A DNA stretch of 35,549 bases from Acidobacteriota bacterium. GTDB lineage: Bacteria; Acidobacteriota; Terriglobia; Acidiferrales; UBA7541. Position 1 is the first letter of the stretch. Every line of letters starts with the position of its first letter. Under the pieces are notes generated by a model. It saw nothing but the letters and a program-made list of their open reading frames with translations, was not told the origin of the DNA and made no database searches. The position numbers and the translations under genes are program-made. The stretch is from contig JABCZK010000046.1 in the NCBI GenBank assembly GCA_013289695.1, positions 1 through 35,549 of the forward strand, given 5' to 3'. This document shows, piece by piece, positions 26,755 through 35,490 of this stretch.

Positions 26755-28032
26755 GTGCCCAGCGTCAAGTTCGAGACTGGCCGTCAGTTCGCGATTGCGA
26801 TGTCCGCCGCCGACCCTCTTGCCGCTTATCGCGATCGTTTCCACATTCCCAAGACGCCCACGGGTTCCGACTGCGTATATCTGTGCGGGCATTCCCTAGG
26901 ACTGCAGCCAAAATCCACGCGTGCCTATATCGAACAGGAGCTGCAAGACTGGGAACGCCTCGGAGTCGAGGGCCACTTTCACGCCAGAAATCCCTGGATG
27001 CCGTATCACGAGATCCTGGCCGCGCCGACCGCGCGGCTCGTAGGAGCGTTGCCCAGCGAAGTAGTGGTGATGAATTCGCTCACCGTAAATCTGCACCTGA
27101 TGATGGTTTCTTTTTATCGGCCCAGGCCCGCGCGCCACAAAATCGTCATCGAATCGAGCGCTTTTCCATCAGACCAGTACGCCGTGCAATCGCAGATCGT
27201 CTTCCACGGCTACGACCCGGCGGAATCACTGATTGAAATCGCGCCGCGCCCTGGCGAGACGACGATTCGCACCGAAGATATCGAAAAGCTAATCGCTGAA
27301 AAGGGCGACCAGATCGCGCTGATCCTGCTCAGCGGAGTGAATTACTACACCGGACAAGCCTTCGACTGCCGACGCTTCACCGAGGCCGGGCACGCCCAAG
27401 GTTGCGTCGTGGGCTTCGACATGGCGCACGCCGCCGGAAATCTGCAACTCCATCTCCACGATTGGGACGTGGATTTCGCCGTCTGGTGCAGCTACAAATA
27501 TCTGAATGGCGGCCCCGGTTGCGTCGCTGGATGCTTCGTCCACGAACGCCAGGCGCGGAATCAGGATTTGCCGCGATTCGCAGGCTGGTGGGGCCACGAT
27601 AAGAACAACCGCTTCCAGATGCCCTCGAAATTTCAACCCATCGCCGGCGCCGAGGGCTGGCAACTGAGCAATCCCTCGATTCTGAGCATGGCCGCGCTAC
27701 GCGCCTCGATGGAGATCTTCGACGAAGTTACGATCGCGAGCCTGCGCGCAAAGAGCGAAACTCTGACAAGTTATCTCGAATTTCTCCTCGCTCGAGAGGC
27801 GTGCGAAAAGTTCTCCAGCTTAACTCCGCGCGATCCGTCACATCGCGGCGCGCAGCTGTCGTTGCAAATAAAGAAAGGCGGCCGCGCCGTCTGCGCGCGC
27901 CTGTCGCAACAAGGAATAATCTGCGACTGGCGCGAGCCAGACATTCTGCGCGTCGCGCCGGTTCCGCTGTACAACTCGTTCCTGGATGTTCACACGTTCG
28001 CGGATAAATTCCTGTCAGAAATCAAAGCGTAA
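26755..28032 (+). CDS. kynU: Kynureninase
   Basis: This 425-residue PLP enzyme of aminotransferase fold cleaves 3-hydroxykynurenine to 3-hydroxyanthranilate and alanine. Seen: Y-L-C-G-H-S-L-G-L near the N terminus, the V-V-M-N-S-L-T-V-N-L-H segment, D-M-A-H-A-A-G-N with the PLP aspartate, and the Schiff-base lysine in W-C-S-Y-K-Y-L-N-G-G-P-G. F-A-G-W-W-G-H follows it. The GTG start directly follows the TAA of the monooxygenase gene with no gap; M-S-A-A-D-P (about residue 14) is an alternative start. It is the last gene of the plus-strand kynurenine operon. Confidence 0.95.
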   Translation: MPSVKFETGRQFAIAMSAADPLAAYRDRFHIPKTPTGSDCVYLCGHSLGLQPKSTRAYIEQELQDWERLGVEGHFHARNPWMPYHEILAAPTARLVGALPSEVVVMNSLTVNLHLMMVSFYRPRPARHKIVIESSAFPSDQYAVQSQIVFHGYDPAESLIEIAPRPGETTIRTEDIEKLIAEKGDQIALILLSGVNYYTGQAFDCRRFTEAGHAQGCVVGFDMAHAAGNLQLHLHDWDVDFAVWCSYKYLNGGPGCVAGCFVHERQARNQDLPRFAGWWGHDKNNRFQMPSKFQPIAGAEGWQLSNPSILSMAALRASMEIFDEVTIASLRAKSETLTSYLEFLLAREACEKFSSLTPRDPSHRGAQLSLQIKKGGRAVCARLSQQGIICDWREPDILRVAPVPLYNSFLDVHTFADKFLSEIKA

Positions 28033-28078
28033 GGGCCACGGCACCGATCACGCACAGCGGCAATGTCCGTTCCTGCAA

Positions 28079-28966
28079 TTAAGTCTCTCTCTTTTTCCTG
28101 TCATGAATAATTTCGATCGTGGCCTTGCCCAACACGCTCTCGCGGTTCGCCAGCCCGAACACAGCATCAAAGTGATTCGCGCCAGCAACTTCAAACGCAG
28201 ATACCGGAAATCCGGAACCACCGAGCGCCGAGGCGAAAGCGCGGCTCTGCCGTTTGAATTCCGCCGTCTCGTTTTCACCCCACGCCACGATTGTTTTCAC
28301 CGGTCGCCCCGCCTTCAGGCGCAGCGGACTGAGCGTCGCAACGTCCGCGTCCGTCAGGTGCAACGCTGCGTCAATATATGTACCCACCAAGGGCTCAAGA
28401 TCGTAAATCCCGCTGAGCAGCACGCCGCCGGCAACAACATCATCAGCAAGTCCATACGCAGTCTGCCAACCTGCGACCAAGAGCATCGCGGCAAGCTGCG
28501 CCCCGGCGGAATTACCCGCAACATATATACGGCGCGCGCCGAATCCCAGCGTCGCAGCCTGCCGATGCAGCGAGGCAATCGCCCGCCGGCATTGCTGCAC
28601 GATCGCTCCCAGCGTGGCCTGCGGCGCCAAAGTGTAATCAATCGCCGCGAACGCAATCCCATTCGCCACGCAATCCGGCGCCGCAAACAGCGATTCGTTC
28701 TTCGACAATTCCTGCCAATAACCTCCGTGGAAATAAACCAGCAAAGGCGCATCGACGGACGCCGCCGGAAAATAATCGAACGTTTCATCCGGCCCTTCGC
28801 CCCAGAGCAAATTCTTCTGGCAGCGAAATTGCCGCTCCGCTTCGCGGCTGCGCGCGGCATAAGCCGCCAGGTAAGGTGCAATCGCAGCCACACAGCTGCT
28901 CGGCGAATATTGCCGCTCGCGTTCGGCGAGCGTCCAATTCCGCCAGTGAGAGGATTCGCTTGTCAT
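28079..28966 (-). CDS. Kynurenine formamidase, alpha/beta-hydrolase type
   Basis: This 295-residue alpha/beta hydrolase has the oxyanion motif H-G-G-Y-W-Q (about 100-105), the nucleophile in G-N-S-A-G (about 165) and a C-terminal histidine in G-A-N-H-F-D. It has the sequence style of AFMID-like arylformamidases (W-G-E-G, F-D-Y-F-P upstream of the oxyanion loop, Y-x-L-A-P after it). It would hydrolyse N-formylkynurenine to kynurenine, the one step the neighbouring operon otherwise lacks. It is convergent with kynU (46-base gap) instead of being in the operon, so its transcription is separate. This is not the metal-dependent KynB type found in many bacteria. Esterase activity is the main alternative. 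Confidence 0.82.
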   Translation of the reverse strand: MTSESSHWRNWTLAERERQYSPSSCVAAIAPYLAAYAARSREAERQFRCQKNLLWGEGPDETFDYFPAASVDAPLLVYFHGGYWQELSKNESLFAAPDCVANGIAFAAIDYTLAPQATLGAIVQQCRRAIASLHRQAATLGFGARRIYVAGNSAGAQLAAMLLVAGWQTAYGLADDVVAGGVLLSGIYDLEPLVGTYIDAALHLTDADVATLSPLRLKAGRPVKTIVAWGENETAEFKRQSRAFASALGGSGFPVSAFEVAGANHFDAVFGLANRESVLGKATIEIIHDRKKRET

Positions 28967-29197
28967 GTGGGGGGCCGATTCCGACAGTCGCTTTCGACGG
29001 AAACAATACTACAAGACCGCCGCGCTAGGATGGAACGCGCGCCGATTTACAATGTAGGTACAAGCTGCGTTAAGCGGGACAAATCCGCTCAGAAAGTTCG
29101 ATGCTATAGATTTCCCGCGACAGAAACCGCGCCCGTCAAATGTAAGCTTCGTCCAGAACGATAGATCACACGATCCGTATCGCAAATTCAGCTGAAA

Positions 29198-30268
29198 TTA
29201 TCGCGAGGGCTGCTGCTGCGTTAAACAATGAAGCGTGCCAAATCCCCACACCAGATCCACTGCATGGATGCCAACCACGGCGCGTCCTGGAAATAGTTCA
29301 CCGAGGATTCCCAGCGCCACGCGGTCATGCGGATCGTTGAACGTCGGCACCAATACTGCAGAATTCGCGATATAAAAATTCGCGTAGCTTGCCGGCAGCC
29401 TCACGCCTTCGAAATGCAGCGGCGCGGGCATGGGCAGCTCGACCACCTCGATCTTGCTTCCATCCTCGAGGCGCGCACCTTGCAGACGCTCCCAGTTGTC
29501 TTGCAGCGGCTTGTAGTTCGCATCACGCTGAATCTTCTCGCGCACCAGCACCACCGTGCGCGCGTTGACGAACCGGCAAAGATCGTCCACGTGTCCATGC
29601 GTGTCGTCGCCCGCGATGCCCTTGCCCAGCCACACAATATTTTTCACGCCGAGGCTTTCGCGCAGAACCGTTTCCGTGTCCGCCCGGCTGAATCCCGGAT
29701 TGCGCACCTGCCGTTTTTGAGCCAGCAAACATTCTTCGGTGGTCAGCACAGTGCCGCGACCGTTGACGTCAATGCTTCCGCCTTCCAACACCACATCGCG
29801 CCCGCCGTAGCGCACCGGCACCATCCGATATTTCAAGCGCCGCGCCACTTGCCCCGGAATCGCATCATCTTTCTGCCAGTCGGGATAGCGCGCCCAAGCA
29901 TTGAATCGGAATCCTGCGATAGCCACTTCGCGCCGTGGTTTAACGCGCCTCAAAAAAATCGGTCCGAAATCGCGCGTCCATCCGCGATTCGTCGCAAAAC
30001 GAAAAAACTGCACGCGGTTCAAATCCACGCCGATTCTCTTCAAAATGCTTCGCACCAGCTTTTCATGCTCGGCCGAATTCACTAGTATTCGCACGATCTC
30101 GCCAGGCGCAATCTTCCGCACGATTTCGCCGTAGACCCATTGAATCGGTTCGAGCTTGCCCGGCCAATCCGTGGGGTTATGCGGCCAGCCGATCCACGTA
30201 GCTTCGTGCTTCGCCCATTCGGCAGGCATGGAAAAACCAAGAGCAGCGGGCGCGGTTTGTTCATTCAT
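29198..30268 (-). CDS. aguA: Agmatine deiminase family protein
   Basis: This 356-residue guanidino-modifying enzyme converts agmatine to N-carbamoylputrescine. Visible are G-F-S-M-P-A-E-W-A-K-H-E-A-T-W-I-G-W-P near the N terminus, the T-N-R-G-W-T-R-D-F-G-P substrate segment, G-G-S-I-D-V-N-G, the catalytic histidine in D-D-T-H-G-H-V-D-D and the catalytic cysteine in L-H-C-L-T-Q-Q-Q-P near the C terminus. The ATG at 30268 lies 23 bases after the stop of the amidase gene; a TTG at 30295 overlapping that stop is an alternative. It pairs with the upstream amidase to give putrescine. Confidence 0.9.
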   Translation of the reverse strand: MNEQTAPAALGFSMPAEWAKHEATWIGWPHNPTDWPGKLEPIQWVYGEIVRKIAPGEIVRILVNSAEHEKLVRSILKRIGVDLNRVQFFRFATNRGWTRDFGPIFLRRVKPRREVAIAGFRFNAWARYPDWQKDDAIPGQVARRLKYRMVPVRYGGRDVVLEGGSIDVNGRGTVLTTEECLLAQKRQVRNPGFSRADTETVLRESLGVKNIVWLGKGIAGDDTHGHVDDLCRFVNARTVVLVREKIQRDANYKPLQDNWERLQGARLEDGSKIEVVELPMPAPLHFEGVRLPASYANFYIANSAVLVPTFNDPHDRVALGILGELFPGRAVVGIHAVDLVWGFGTLHCLTQQQPSR

Positions 30269-30291
30269 AAGGTTTGTAGGAAGCGGCCGTT

Positions 30292-31194
30292 TCAAGATTT
30301 GCCGTCGAGGAATCGTTGTTCGATGCCGTGATAAGCGTCAATGCGCCGGTCGCGCAAAAAAGGCCAATTGCGGCGCACGTCTTCCAGGTGCGCCAGATCC
30401 ACTGTGCCATACAAAATTTCTTCGCGATCGGTGGAAGCCTCCGCAATCACCACTCCTTGCGGGTCGCACAAGAATGATCCGCCCCAGAATTCCAGGCCGT
30501 CGCCGCCGGCCGCGGGAATTTCGTGGCCCACGCGATTCACCGCCGCCACATAAATTCCGTTCGCGATCGCGTGCCCGCGTTGCACCGTGCGCCACGAATC
30601 GCGTTGCGCTGCCCCGTTCGATTCTTTTTCGCTGGGATGCCACCCGATCGCCGTCGGGTAAAAAAGAATGCACGCTCCGTTCAACGCCGCCAGGCGCGCT
30701 CCCTCCGGATACCACTGATCCCAGCAAATCAGCGTGGCGATTTTCCCCGCTTGCGTCGCAAACGCGCGAAACCCCAAATCTCCCGGCGTGAAATAAAATT
30801 TCTCGTAATAGGCAGGATCGTCGGGAATATGCATCTTGCGATAAACTCCCGCGATCTTGCCGTCCGCATCAATGATCGCCGCCGTATTGTGATACACGCC
30901 CGCGGCCCGCCGCTCGAATAGCGGCGCCACTACTACGACGCGCGCTTTCTGCGCCACGCGGCCCAGAGCTTCAGTCGTCGGCCCAGGCACCGCCTCCGCC
31001 AAATCAAAATTGGCGGTATCTTCCCGCTGGCAAAAATATTGCGATTGAAATAATTCCGGCAAGCACACCACCTGCGCGCCATTGCGTCCCGCCTCTTCGA
31101 CCTTCGCAATGGCCCGCGCGAGATTGTCCTTCGGCAGCCGACTCACGGCCATCTGCACCAGGCCCACATGGAATTTCACAGGATCGCTCATCAT
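30292..31194 (-). CDS. aguB: N-carbamoylputrescine amidohydrolase (nitrilase family)
   Basis: This 300-residue carbon-nitrogen hydrolase has its glutamate-lysine-cysteine triad intact: C-L-P-E-L-F, Y-R-K-M-H-I-P-D-D and L-I-C-W-D-Q-W-Y-P-E. The P-D-D-P-A-Y-Y-E-K-F-Y-F-T-P-G-D-L-G-F segment and the W-H-P-S-E-K region are typical of the carbamoylputrescine enzyme. It releases ammonia and CO2 to form putrescine. Two adjacent ATGs (31194, 31191) can start it; the frame further upstream is not supported. It is first in a two-gene unit with the deiminase and diverges from hpnH. Confidence 0.92.
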   Translation of the reverse strand: MMSDPVKFHVGLVQMAVSRLPKDNLARAIAKVEEAGRNGAQVVCLPELFQSQYFCQREDTANFDLAEAVPGPTTEALGRVAQKARVVVVAPLFERRAAGVYHNTAAIIDADGKIAGVYRKMHIPDDPAYYEKFYFTPGDLGFRAFATQAGKIATLICWDQWYPEGARLAALNGACILFYPTAIGWHPSEKESNGAAQRDSWRTVQRGHAIANGIYVAAVNRVGHEIPAAGGDGLEFWGGSFLCDPQGVVIAEASTDREEILYGTVDLAHLEDVRRNWPFLRDRRIDAYHGIEQRFLDGKS

Positions 31195-31320
31195 TAGAAA
31201 ATTTACACGAAAACTGAGCGCAAGGCCACCTGCAACACGCTCATATCTTTCGCACATTCAGTCACTTGGACGCCCCCAGCGCGAACTCTCGATTCAAGCA
31301 CCTTGTTCGTGAGTCTCGGG

Positions 31321-31349
31321 TTCACAGCGGGCATCGAATCCGGTACCAT
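31321..31349 (+). promoter_or_regulatory. Promoter candidate for hpnH
   Basis: TTCACA (31321-31326, five of six matches to the -35 consensus) and TACCAT (31344-31349, four of six) are spaced by 17 bases. The pair lies about 60 bases before the hpnH start in the divergent aguB-hpnH gap. Confidence 0.4.
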
Positions 31350-31409
31350 TAGAGTCTAAGCACGATGCGCAGCGTAGTGCCTGTGCCAGGCAAGCTGCAA
31401 AAGGATCCG

Positions 31410-32513
31410 ATGGCAGTTCCAGTTTCACAGATGTGGACGACGGCTTCCTACGTCATCAGCCAACGGCTGAAAGGGCGCAAGCATTACCCGTTCGTCTTGA
31501 TGCTGGAGCCGCTGCTGCGCTGCAATCTCGCCTGCGCCGGTTGCGGCAAAATCCAATATCCCGCCCACGTGTTGAAGAAGCAGCTGAGCCCCGAGGAATG
31601 TTTTCGAGCCGTGGAAGAATGCGGCGCGCCGATGGTCAGCATCCCCGGCGGCGAACCTCTGATGCATCCCCAGATCGCCGAAATCGTGGATGGCCTGGTC
31701 GCGCGCAAGAAATACATCTACCTCTGCACCAACGCGCTACTGCTGAAAGAAAAGCTGCACCTCTTTACTCCGAGCAAATATTTGTCCTTTTCCGTTCATA
31801 TGGACGGCCAGCGCGAAGAACACGATTTCGCCGTCTGCCGCGAAGGCACCTACGACAAAGCCGTGGAAGCGATACGGCTCGCCTTGCAGCGAGGCTTTCG
31901 GGTAACCACCAACACCACGCTTTTCGACGGCGCCGATGCGCAAAGCGTTCGCCACTTTTTCGACGATATGATGGACCTGGGCGTCGAGGGCATGATGCTC
32001 TCGCCCGGCTACACCTACGACAAAGCTCCCGACCAGGAACATTTCCTCAGCAGAAAAAAAACGCGCGAACTGTTCCGCCAGATTTTGAGCAACCGCAGCG
32101 AACGGTGGCGTTTCAACCTCAGCCCGCTGTTCATGGAATTTCTCATGGGCAAGCGCAATTACAAATGCACGCCCTGGGGCATGCCCACCTACAATATTTT
32201 CGGCTGGCAGAAACCCTGCTACCTGCTGCAAGACGGCTACGCCGACACTTTCGAGGAATTGGTCCGCGAAACCGACTGGGACCGCTACGGCACTGAGAGC
32301 GGCAATCCCAAGTGCGCGAATTGCATGGTTCACAGCGGCTATGAAGCCAGTGCCGTGGACGATATGTTCGGTTCGCTCGGCGGCTTCCTCAGCACGGTGC
32401 GCGCGACGATTTTCAACAAGTACAAAGACCCCGATGCCATGGGCGGCGCCGCGAAAAATTCCGGAAATAATTCCGGCCAGCTTGTGCAGATCGCCATGTC
32501 GCCGAAGGCCTAG
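31410..32513 (+). CDS. hpnH: HpnH, adenosylhopane synthase (radical SAM)
   Basis: This 367-residue radical SAM enzyme carries the cluster motif C-N-L-A-C-A-G-C (CxxxCxxC, about residues 38-45) in the HpnH context L-M-L-E-P-L-L-R-C-N-L-A-C-A-G-C-G-K-I. S-I-P-G-G-E-P-L is the SAM-binding G-G-E. The C-terminal part has additional cysteines (C-T-P-W-G, C-Y-L, C-A-N-C-M-V-H). HpnH couples the 5'-deoxyadenosyl radical to diploptene, making adenosylhopane, the first step of extended hopanoids. The ATG at 31410 begins M-A-V-P-V-S-Q, as in homologues, with AAAGGA upstream. No squalene-hopene cyclase or other hpn gene is in the window. Confidence 0.95.
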   Translation: MAVPVSQMWTTASYVISQRLKGRKHYPFVLMLEPLLRCNLACAGCGKIQYPAHVLKKQLSPEECFRAVEECGAPMVSIPGGEPLMHPQIAEIVDGLVARKKYIYLCTNALLLKEKLHLFTPSKYLSFSVHMDGQREEHDFAVCREGTYDKAVEAIRLALQRGFRVTTNTTLFDGADAQSVRHFFDDMMDLGVEGMMLSPGYTYDKAPDQEHFLSRKKTRELFRQILSNRSERWRFNLSPLFMEFLMGKRNYKCTPWGMPTYNIFGWQKPCYLLQDGYADTFEELVRETDWDRYGTESGNPKCANCMVHSGYEASAVDDMFGSLGGFLSTVRATIFNKYKDPDAMGGAAKNSGNNSGQLVQIAMSPKA

Positions 32514-32528
32514 CGGCTCTCAATCGCC

Positions 32529-32954
32529 ATGTCAGATCCGCATACATCTATATCGCCTGAGTCCGCCGCTGAGGAACGTCTCGGCATCGTCCACGAAAAT
32601 CTCGAAGGATGGATTCCCGCGCTTGCGTCAGTCTCGGAAATTCATGAAGCGCTTGAGAAAGCCTTCGACTATCGCGGCGATCTCACCATCACCCTGAAAG
32701 ACGGCCAGAAAATAGAAGGCTACATCTTCGATCGCAAAATCAAAGGCCCCGCGCTCTGCGATTGCTTCATCCGCGTGATGCCCAAGGACCAGCCGGGAAA
32801 GCTCTCCATCCCCTATAGCGATATCGCCGCCCTGGCGTTCACTGGGCGCGATACCGCTGCCGGAAAAAGCTTCGCCGCCTGGGTAAAGAAGTACAACGAA
32901 AAGAAAGCCGCGGGAGAAAAGAATATCGGCATTGACGCCGAACCGCTCGACTAG
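32529..32954 (+). CDS. Uncharacterised protein downstream of hpnH
   Basis: I do not recognise a named family for this 141-residue soluble protein. The N-terminal third is acidic and probably helical (E-E-R-L-G-I-V-H-E-N-L-E-G-W, H-E-A-L-E-K-A-F). The middle looks like a small beta-barrel: T-L-K-D-G-Q-K-I-E-G-Y-I-F-D-R, then I-R-V-M-P-K-D and I-P-Y-S-D-I-A-A-L-A-F-T-G-R-D, an Sm/YwqG-like strand pattern often seen in small regulatory folds. The C terminus is lysine-rich and helical. It starts 15 bases after the hpnH stop, so it is probably co-transcribed and may have a linked role; that is inference. Confidence 0.8.
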   Translation: MSDPHTSISPESAAEERLGIVHENLEGWIPALASVSEIHEALEKAFDYRGDLTITLKDGQKIEGYIFDRKIKGPALCDCFIRVMPKDQPGKLSIPYSDIAALAFTGRDTAAGKSFAAWVKKYNEKKAAGEKNIGIDAEPLD

Positions 32955-32963
32955 CAGCCTCGA

Positions 32964-33455
32964 TTACTGCACGGCAATTTTTTCACTTCGCTTGGCCTTC
33001 TGCTCTTGATATTCCTGCCAGGTCAGATACACGATCACCGCGTCAAAAACAGTCAGCCAGATCAGCGCCCAGGAATGCGTGTGCGTGAAGCGACGCACCT
33101 GATACACCATGAACGCACAGAACACCACAATCGTCAGCGGATACGCCCAGATCTTATTGAGCATCAGACAAATCACCAGCGCCAGTTTAACCACTCCGTG
33201 CGCCAGCAAATACAGCGACGCGAACGTGGTGCCGTTGTCGGCGAACCGCTGCGAGGCATTCAGCACCTGCACGGCAAACGGGTGATGCGGCGCATCGGCC
33301 AGCACGTTCTCGCCCAACCAGCGCACGATGTCGTTCATCTGCGATGGTTTCACGAACCACAAGACCATGCCGCTGGCAATTTCGAAAAGCGCGCCCACGC
33401 CCTTCAGCGAGATGCCTACTTCAAACGACTGGTGGAGGATCGACTTGCGCTGCAT
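32964..33455 (-). CDS. DUF2127 membrane protein
   Basis: This 163-residue integral membrane protein has four predicted helices (about 12-35, 75-100, 102-118 and 126-148). The family features are F-E-V-G-I-S-L-K-G-V-G-A-L-F-E near the N terminus, the L-Y-L-L-A-H-G-V-V-K-L-A-L central helix and the Y-Q-V-R-R-F-x-H-x-H-S segment before the last helix. DUF2127 function is unknown. It starts 12 bases after the MOSC gene stop and is probably in the same unit. It converges with the uncharacterised gene downstream of hpnH. Confidence 0.85.
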   Translation of the reverse strand: MQRKSILHQSFEVGISLKGVGALFEIASGMVLWFVKPSQMNDIVRWLGENVLADAPHHPFAVQVLNASQRFADNGTTFASLYLLAHGVVKLALVICLMLNKIWAYPLTIVVFCAFMVYQVRRFTHTHSWALIWLTVFDAVIVYLTWQEYQEQKAKRSEKIAVQ

Positions 33456-33467
33456 GGTTGTTGGTTG

Positions 33468-34121
33468 CTACGAAGAATGGCGCTCCAGCATCGCCAGCTT
33501 TTCCGCGAAGTGTTCGCGCCAGTCAATTGGCAGCGCATTCAGTTGAATCACTCGCCGCATCAAGGGTACATCGATTCCGTGGTAGTAGAGTTGATTGATG
33601 TCGCTCACCGCAATGCCGTTCTCATCTTCCTGAATTCGCTCGATCGCATCGCCCGCGGCCACCAGCCCTTCCTCGATCACCGCAAAGTAAAATCCGGAGC
33701 GCCCGCTCTGCAGAAAACGCTTTAAGATATCATCTCGCTGAAATTTCGCCGCCAGTTTGCAGCACGGGACTCGCGGCTGCGTCACCTGCACGGTGGCTTG
33801 GCCCACTCGCAGGACGTCGCCAATGTGGGTATCCTTCTCGTTCAATCCTTCCGTCGTTAGATTTTCGCCGAACTGCCCCCATGGCAAATCCATCCCGGGC
33901 AATTCTTTCCTCCAGAACGCATAGTGCTCCGAAGGATACGCATACACCGCCTTGTACGGGCCGCCATGCACGGACAAATCCGCCTGCCGGTCGCCGTCCA
34001 AATCCAGCTGCCGCATCATCACCGGACCATCAACCGGTTTCTTGAAGATGCCAGTGTTAAACGTCTGGCCCTTCCATGACACCAGACGCGGCAGCGCAAC
34101 ATTCACGGATAGCACTTTCAT
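33468..34121 (-). CDS. MOSC-domain protein (YiiM type)
   Basis: This 217-residue protein has the MOSC fold followed by a C-terminal three-helix segment, as in YiiM. Seen: the opening V-L-S-V-N-V-A-L-P-R strand, D-G-D-R-Q-A-D-L-S-V-H-G-G-P-Y-K-A-V-Y-A-Y, the F-G-E-N-L-T-T-E-G-L motif and the conserved cysteine pair in Q-P-R-V-P-C-C-K-L-A. The cysteine is thought to bind the molybdenum-cofactor sulfur in the family. YiiM reduces N-hydroxylated compounds such as 6-hydroxylaminopurine using Moco. No Moco synthesis genes are near. It is first in a two-gene unit with the DUF2127 gene. Confidence 0.88.
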   Translation of the reverse strand: MKVLSVNVALPRLVSWKGQTFNTGIFKKPVDGPVMMRQLDLDGDRQADLSVHGGPYKAVYAYPSEHYAFWRKELPGMDLPWGQFGENLTTEGLNEKDTHIGDVLRVGQATVQVTQPRVPCCKLAAKFQRDDILKRFLQSGRSGFYFAVIEEGLVAAGDAIERIQEDENGIAVSDINQLYYHGIDVPLMRRVIQLNALPIDWREHFAEKLAMLERHSS

Positions 34122-34378
34122 TTTTTCTTTCAGCCTGTTCTTGCGCGCAGCCGCAAAGCCACCGCCACACAGTCTGAATTCAATGTTCGCACAATTTCCC
34201 GCGTTTCACTTACCTTTACCGTCGGACTCCGTGAGCAGACCCCTGGGACGCTCATGGGCTCGCTTCCGCTTGGCGCTGACCGCAGAAAGCCGCTAGCCGC
34301 CGCACGCACTCTCACCGATTGTCGCTCCTCTCCGGATATAATCCCCTTGTCAATACTCCGTCTTGAGGAGCAGCCGTC
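34122..34378. promoter_or_regulatory. Divergent spacer with a consensus -10 for mbfA
   Basis: No gene is supported in this spacer. A perfect TATAAT lies at 34337-34342, 36 bases before the mbfA start, but no good -35 is seen 16-18 bases upstream, suggesting an activator-dependent promoter. GAGGAG (34365-34370) is the ribosome site. I saw no Irr-type iron box (TTCTAAA-like inverted repeat). Confidence 0.45.
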
Positions 34379-35341
34379 ATGGCCAAGAAGCGCTTCAAAG
34401 ATCTCAGCGAAAAAGAAATCCTCGCGCTTGCCATCCAGCTCGAAGAAGAGGACGGCCGCGTATACAGCGACTTCGCCGACGGCCTGCGCGACACCTACCC
34501 CTCGACCGCGAAAATGTTCGAGGACATGCAGGCTGAAGAGTCCCGGCATCGCCAGCGCCTGATTGATCTCTATCAGCAGCGTTTCGGCAATCACATTCCT
34601 CTGATTCGCCGCCAGGACGTTAAAGGCTTCGTCGAACGCCGCCCGGAATGGCTCGTCCGCCCGCTCGGTATCAACAAGGTTCGCAAGCAAGCCGAAATCA
34701 TGGAACTGGAGACAGAACGCTTTTACGAGCGCGCCCTACAACAAGTTTCCGACGCCTCCACGCGCAAACTGCTCGGCGACCTGGCGGAAATCGAACGCCA
34801 GCATTACGCCGCCGCCGAATCCATCGAAGAAAAACAGGCGGCATCGGGCGCTCGCACCGAAGAAGACACGTCGCGCAAGCGCCTCTTCATGTTGCAGGTC
34901 GTGCAGCCCGGCCTCGCGGGCCTGATGGATGGCTCCGTCTCGACTCTGGCTCCCATTTTTGCCGCGGCGCTGGCCACGCACAAAACCTGGGACGCTTTTC
35001 TGGTCGGTCTTGCGGCCTCGCTCGGTGCGGGAATCTCCATGGCGTTTGCCGAAGCGCTTTCCGACGATGGTTCCCTCACCGGCCGCGGCAAGCCGCTGCT
35101 GCGAGGAATTGTTACGGGTTCCATGACCACGCTCGGCGGGTTAGGCCACACCCTGCCTTTTCTCATCCCGGATTTTCACATTGCCTTTACCGCCGCGGTT
35201 GCTGTCGTAATCGTCGAACTCGCCATCATCAGCTTTGTTCGTCATCGTTATATGGATATGCCCATTGTTTCTTCGGCCATACAAGTAATCGTCGGAGGCG
35301 GGCTGGTCTTCGCCGTGGGCATTCTAATCGGAAGTTCATGA
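34379..35341 (+). CDS. mbfA: MbfA-type ferritin-like/VIT1 iron exporter
   Basis: This 320-residue fusion has two parts. Residues 1 to about 160 form a ferritin/erythrin-like four-helix di-iron domain with E-E-E-D near the start, [13 protein letters not shown] and E-I-E-R-Q-H, each supplying iron ligands. Residues from about 170 form a CCC1/VIT1 membrane transporter: the [17 protein letters not shown] first helix, then about four more helices, with [10 protein letters not shown] in the cytoplasmic loop. Proteins of this architecture (MbfA) export iron and protect against iron and peroxide stress. The start has GAGGAG eight bases upstream. The gene is complete and alone. Confidence 0.92.
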   Translation: MAKKRFKDLSEKEILALAIQLEEEDGRVYSDFADGLRDTYPSTAKMFEDMQAEESRHRQRLIDLYQQRFGNHIPLIRRQDVKGFVERRPEWLVRPLGINKVRKQAEIMELETERFYERALQQVSDASTRKLLGDLAEIERQHYAAAESIEEKQAASGARTEEDTSRKRLFMLQVVQPGLAGLMDGSVSTLAPIFAAALATHKTWDAFLVGLAASLGAGISMAFAEALSDDGSLTGRGKPLLRGIVTGSMTTLGGLGHTLPFLIPDFHIAFTAAVAVVIVELAIISFVRHRYMDMPIVSSAIQVIVGGGLVFAVGILIGSS

Positions 35342-35405
35342 GCAGCGCCCCAATCCGCGCACCGAGAAATCCACAGGCTATGAATTATTCACAACAGATT
35401 AACGC

Positions 35406-35434
35406 TTGACACTTTACAGCTCGTTCGGTAGTAT
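35406..35434 (+). promoter_or_regulatory. Strong promoter, probably of an rRNA operon beyond the window
   Basis: A perfect TTGACA (35406-35411) is followed after exactly 17 bases by TAGTAT (35429-35434), with transcription expected near 35441. About 40 bases downstream of that is a boxA-like element. No open reading frame starts after it, consistent with a stable-RNA leader. Confidence 0.65.
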
Positions 35435-35475
35435 CGGGGTTCGTCTGTAGTCCTTCCAGCTGGCCTGGATTGACC

Positions 35476-35490
35476 TGCTCTTTGACAATC
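35476..35490 (+). promoter_or_regulatory. boxA-like rRNA antitermination element
   Basis: TGCTCTTTGACAATC matches the bacterial rrn boxA (TGCTCTTTAACAAT in E. coli) at all but one core position. boxA in nascent RNA recruits NusB-NusE for antitermination and is found in leaders of 16S rRNA genes. The leader then runs off the window end, so the 16S gene itself is not seen. Confidence 0.65.
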
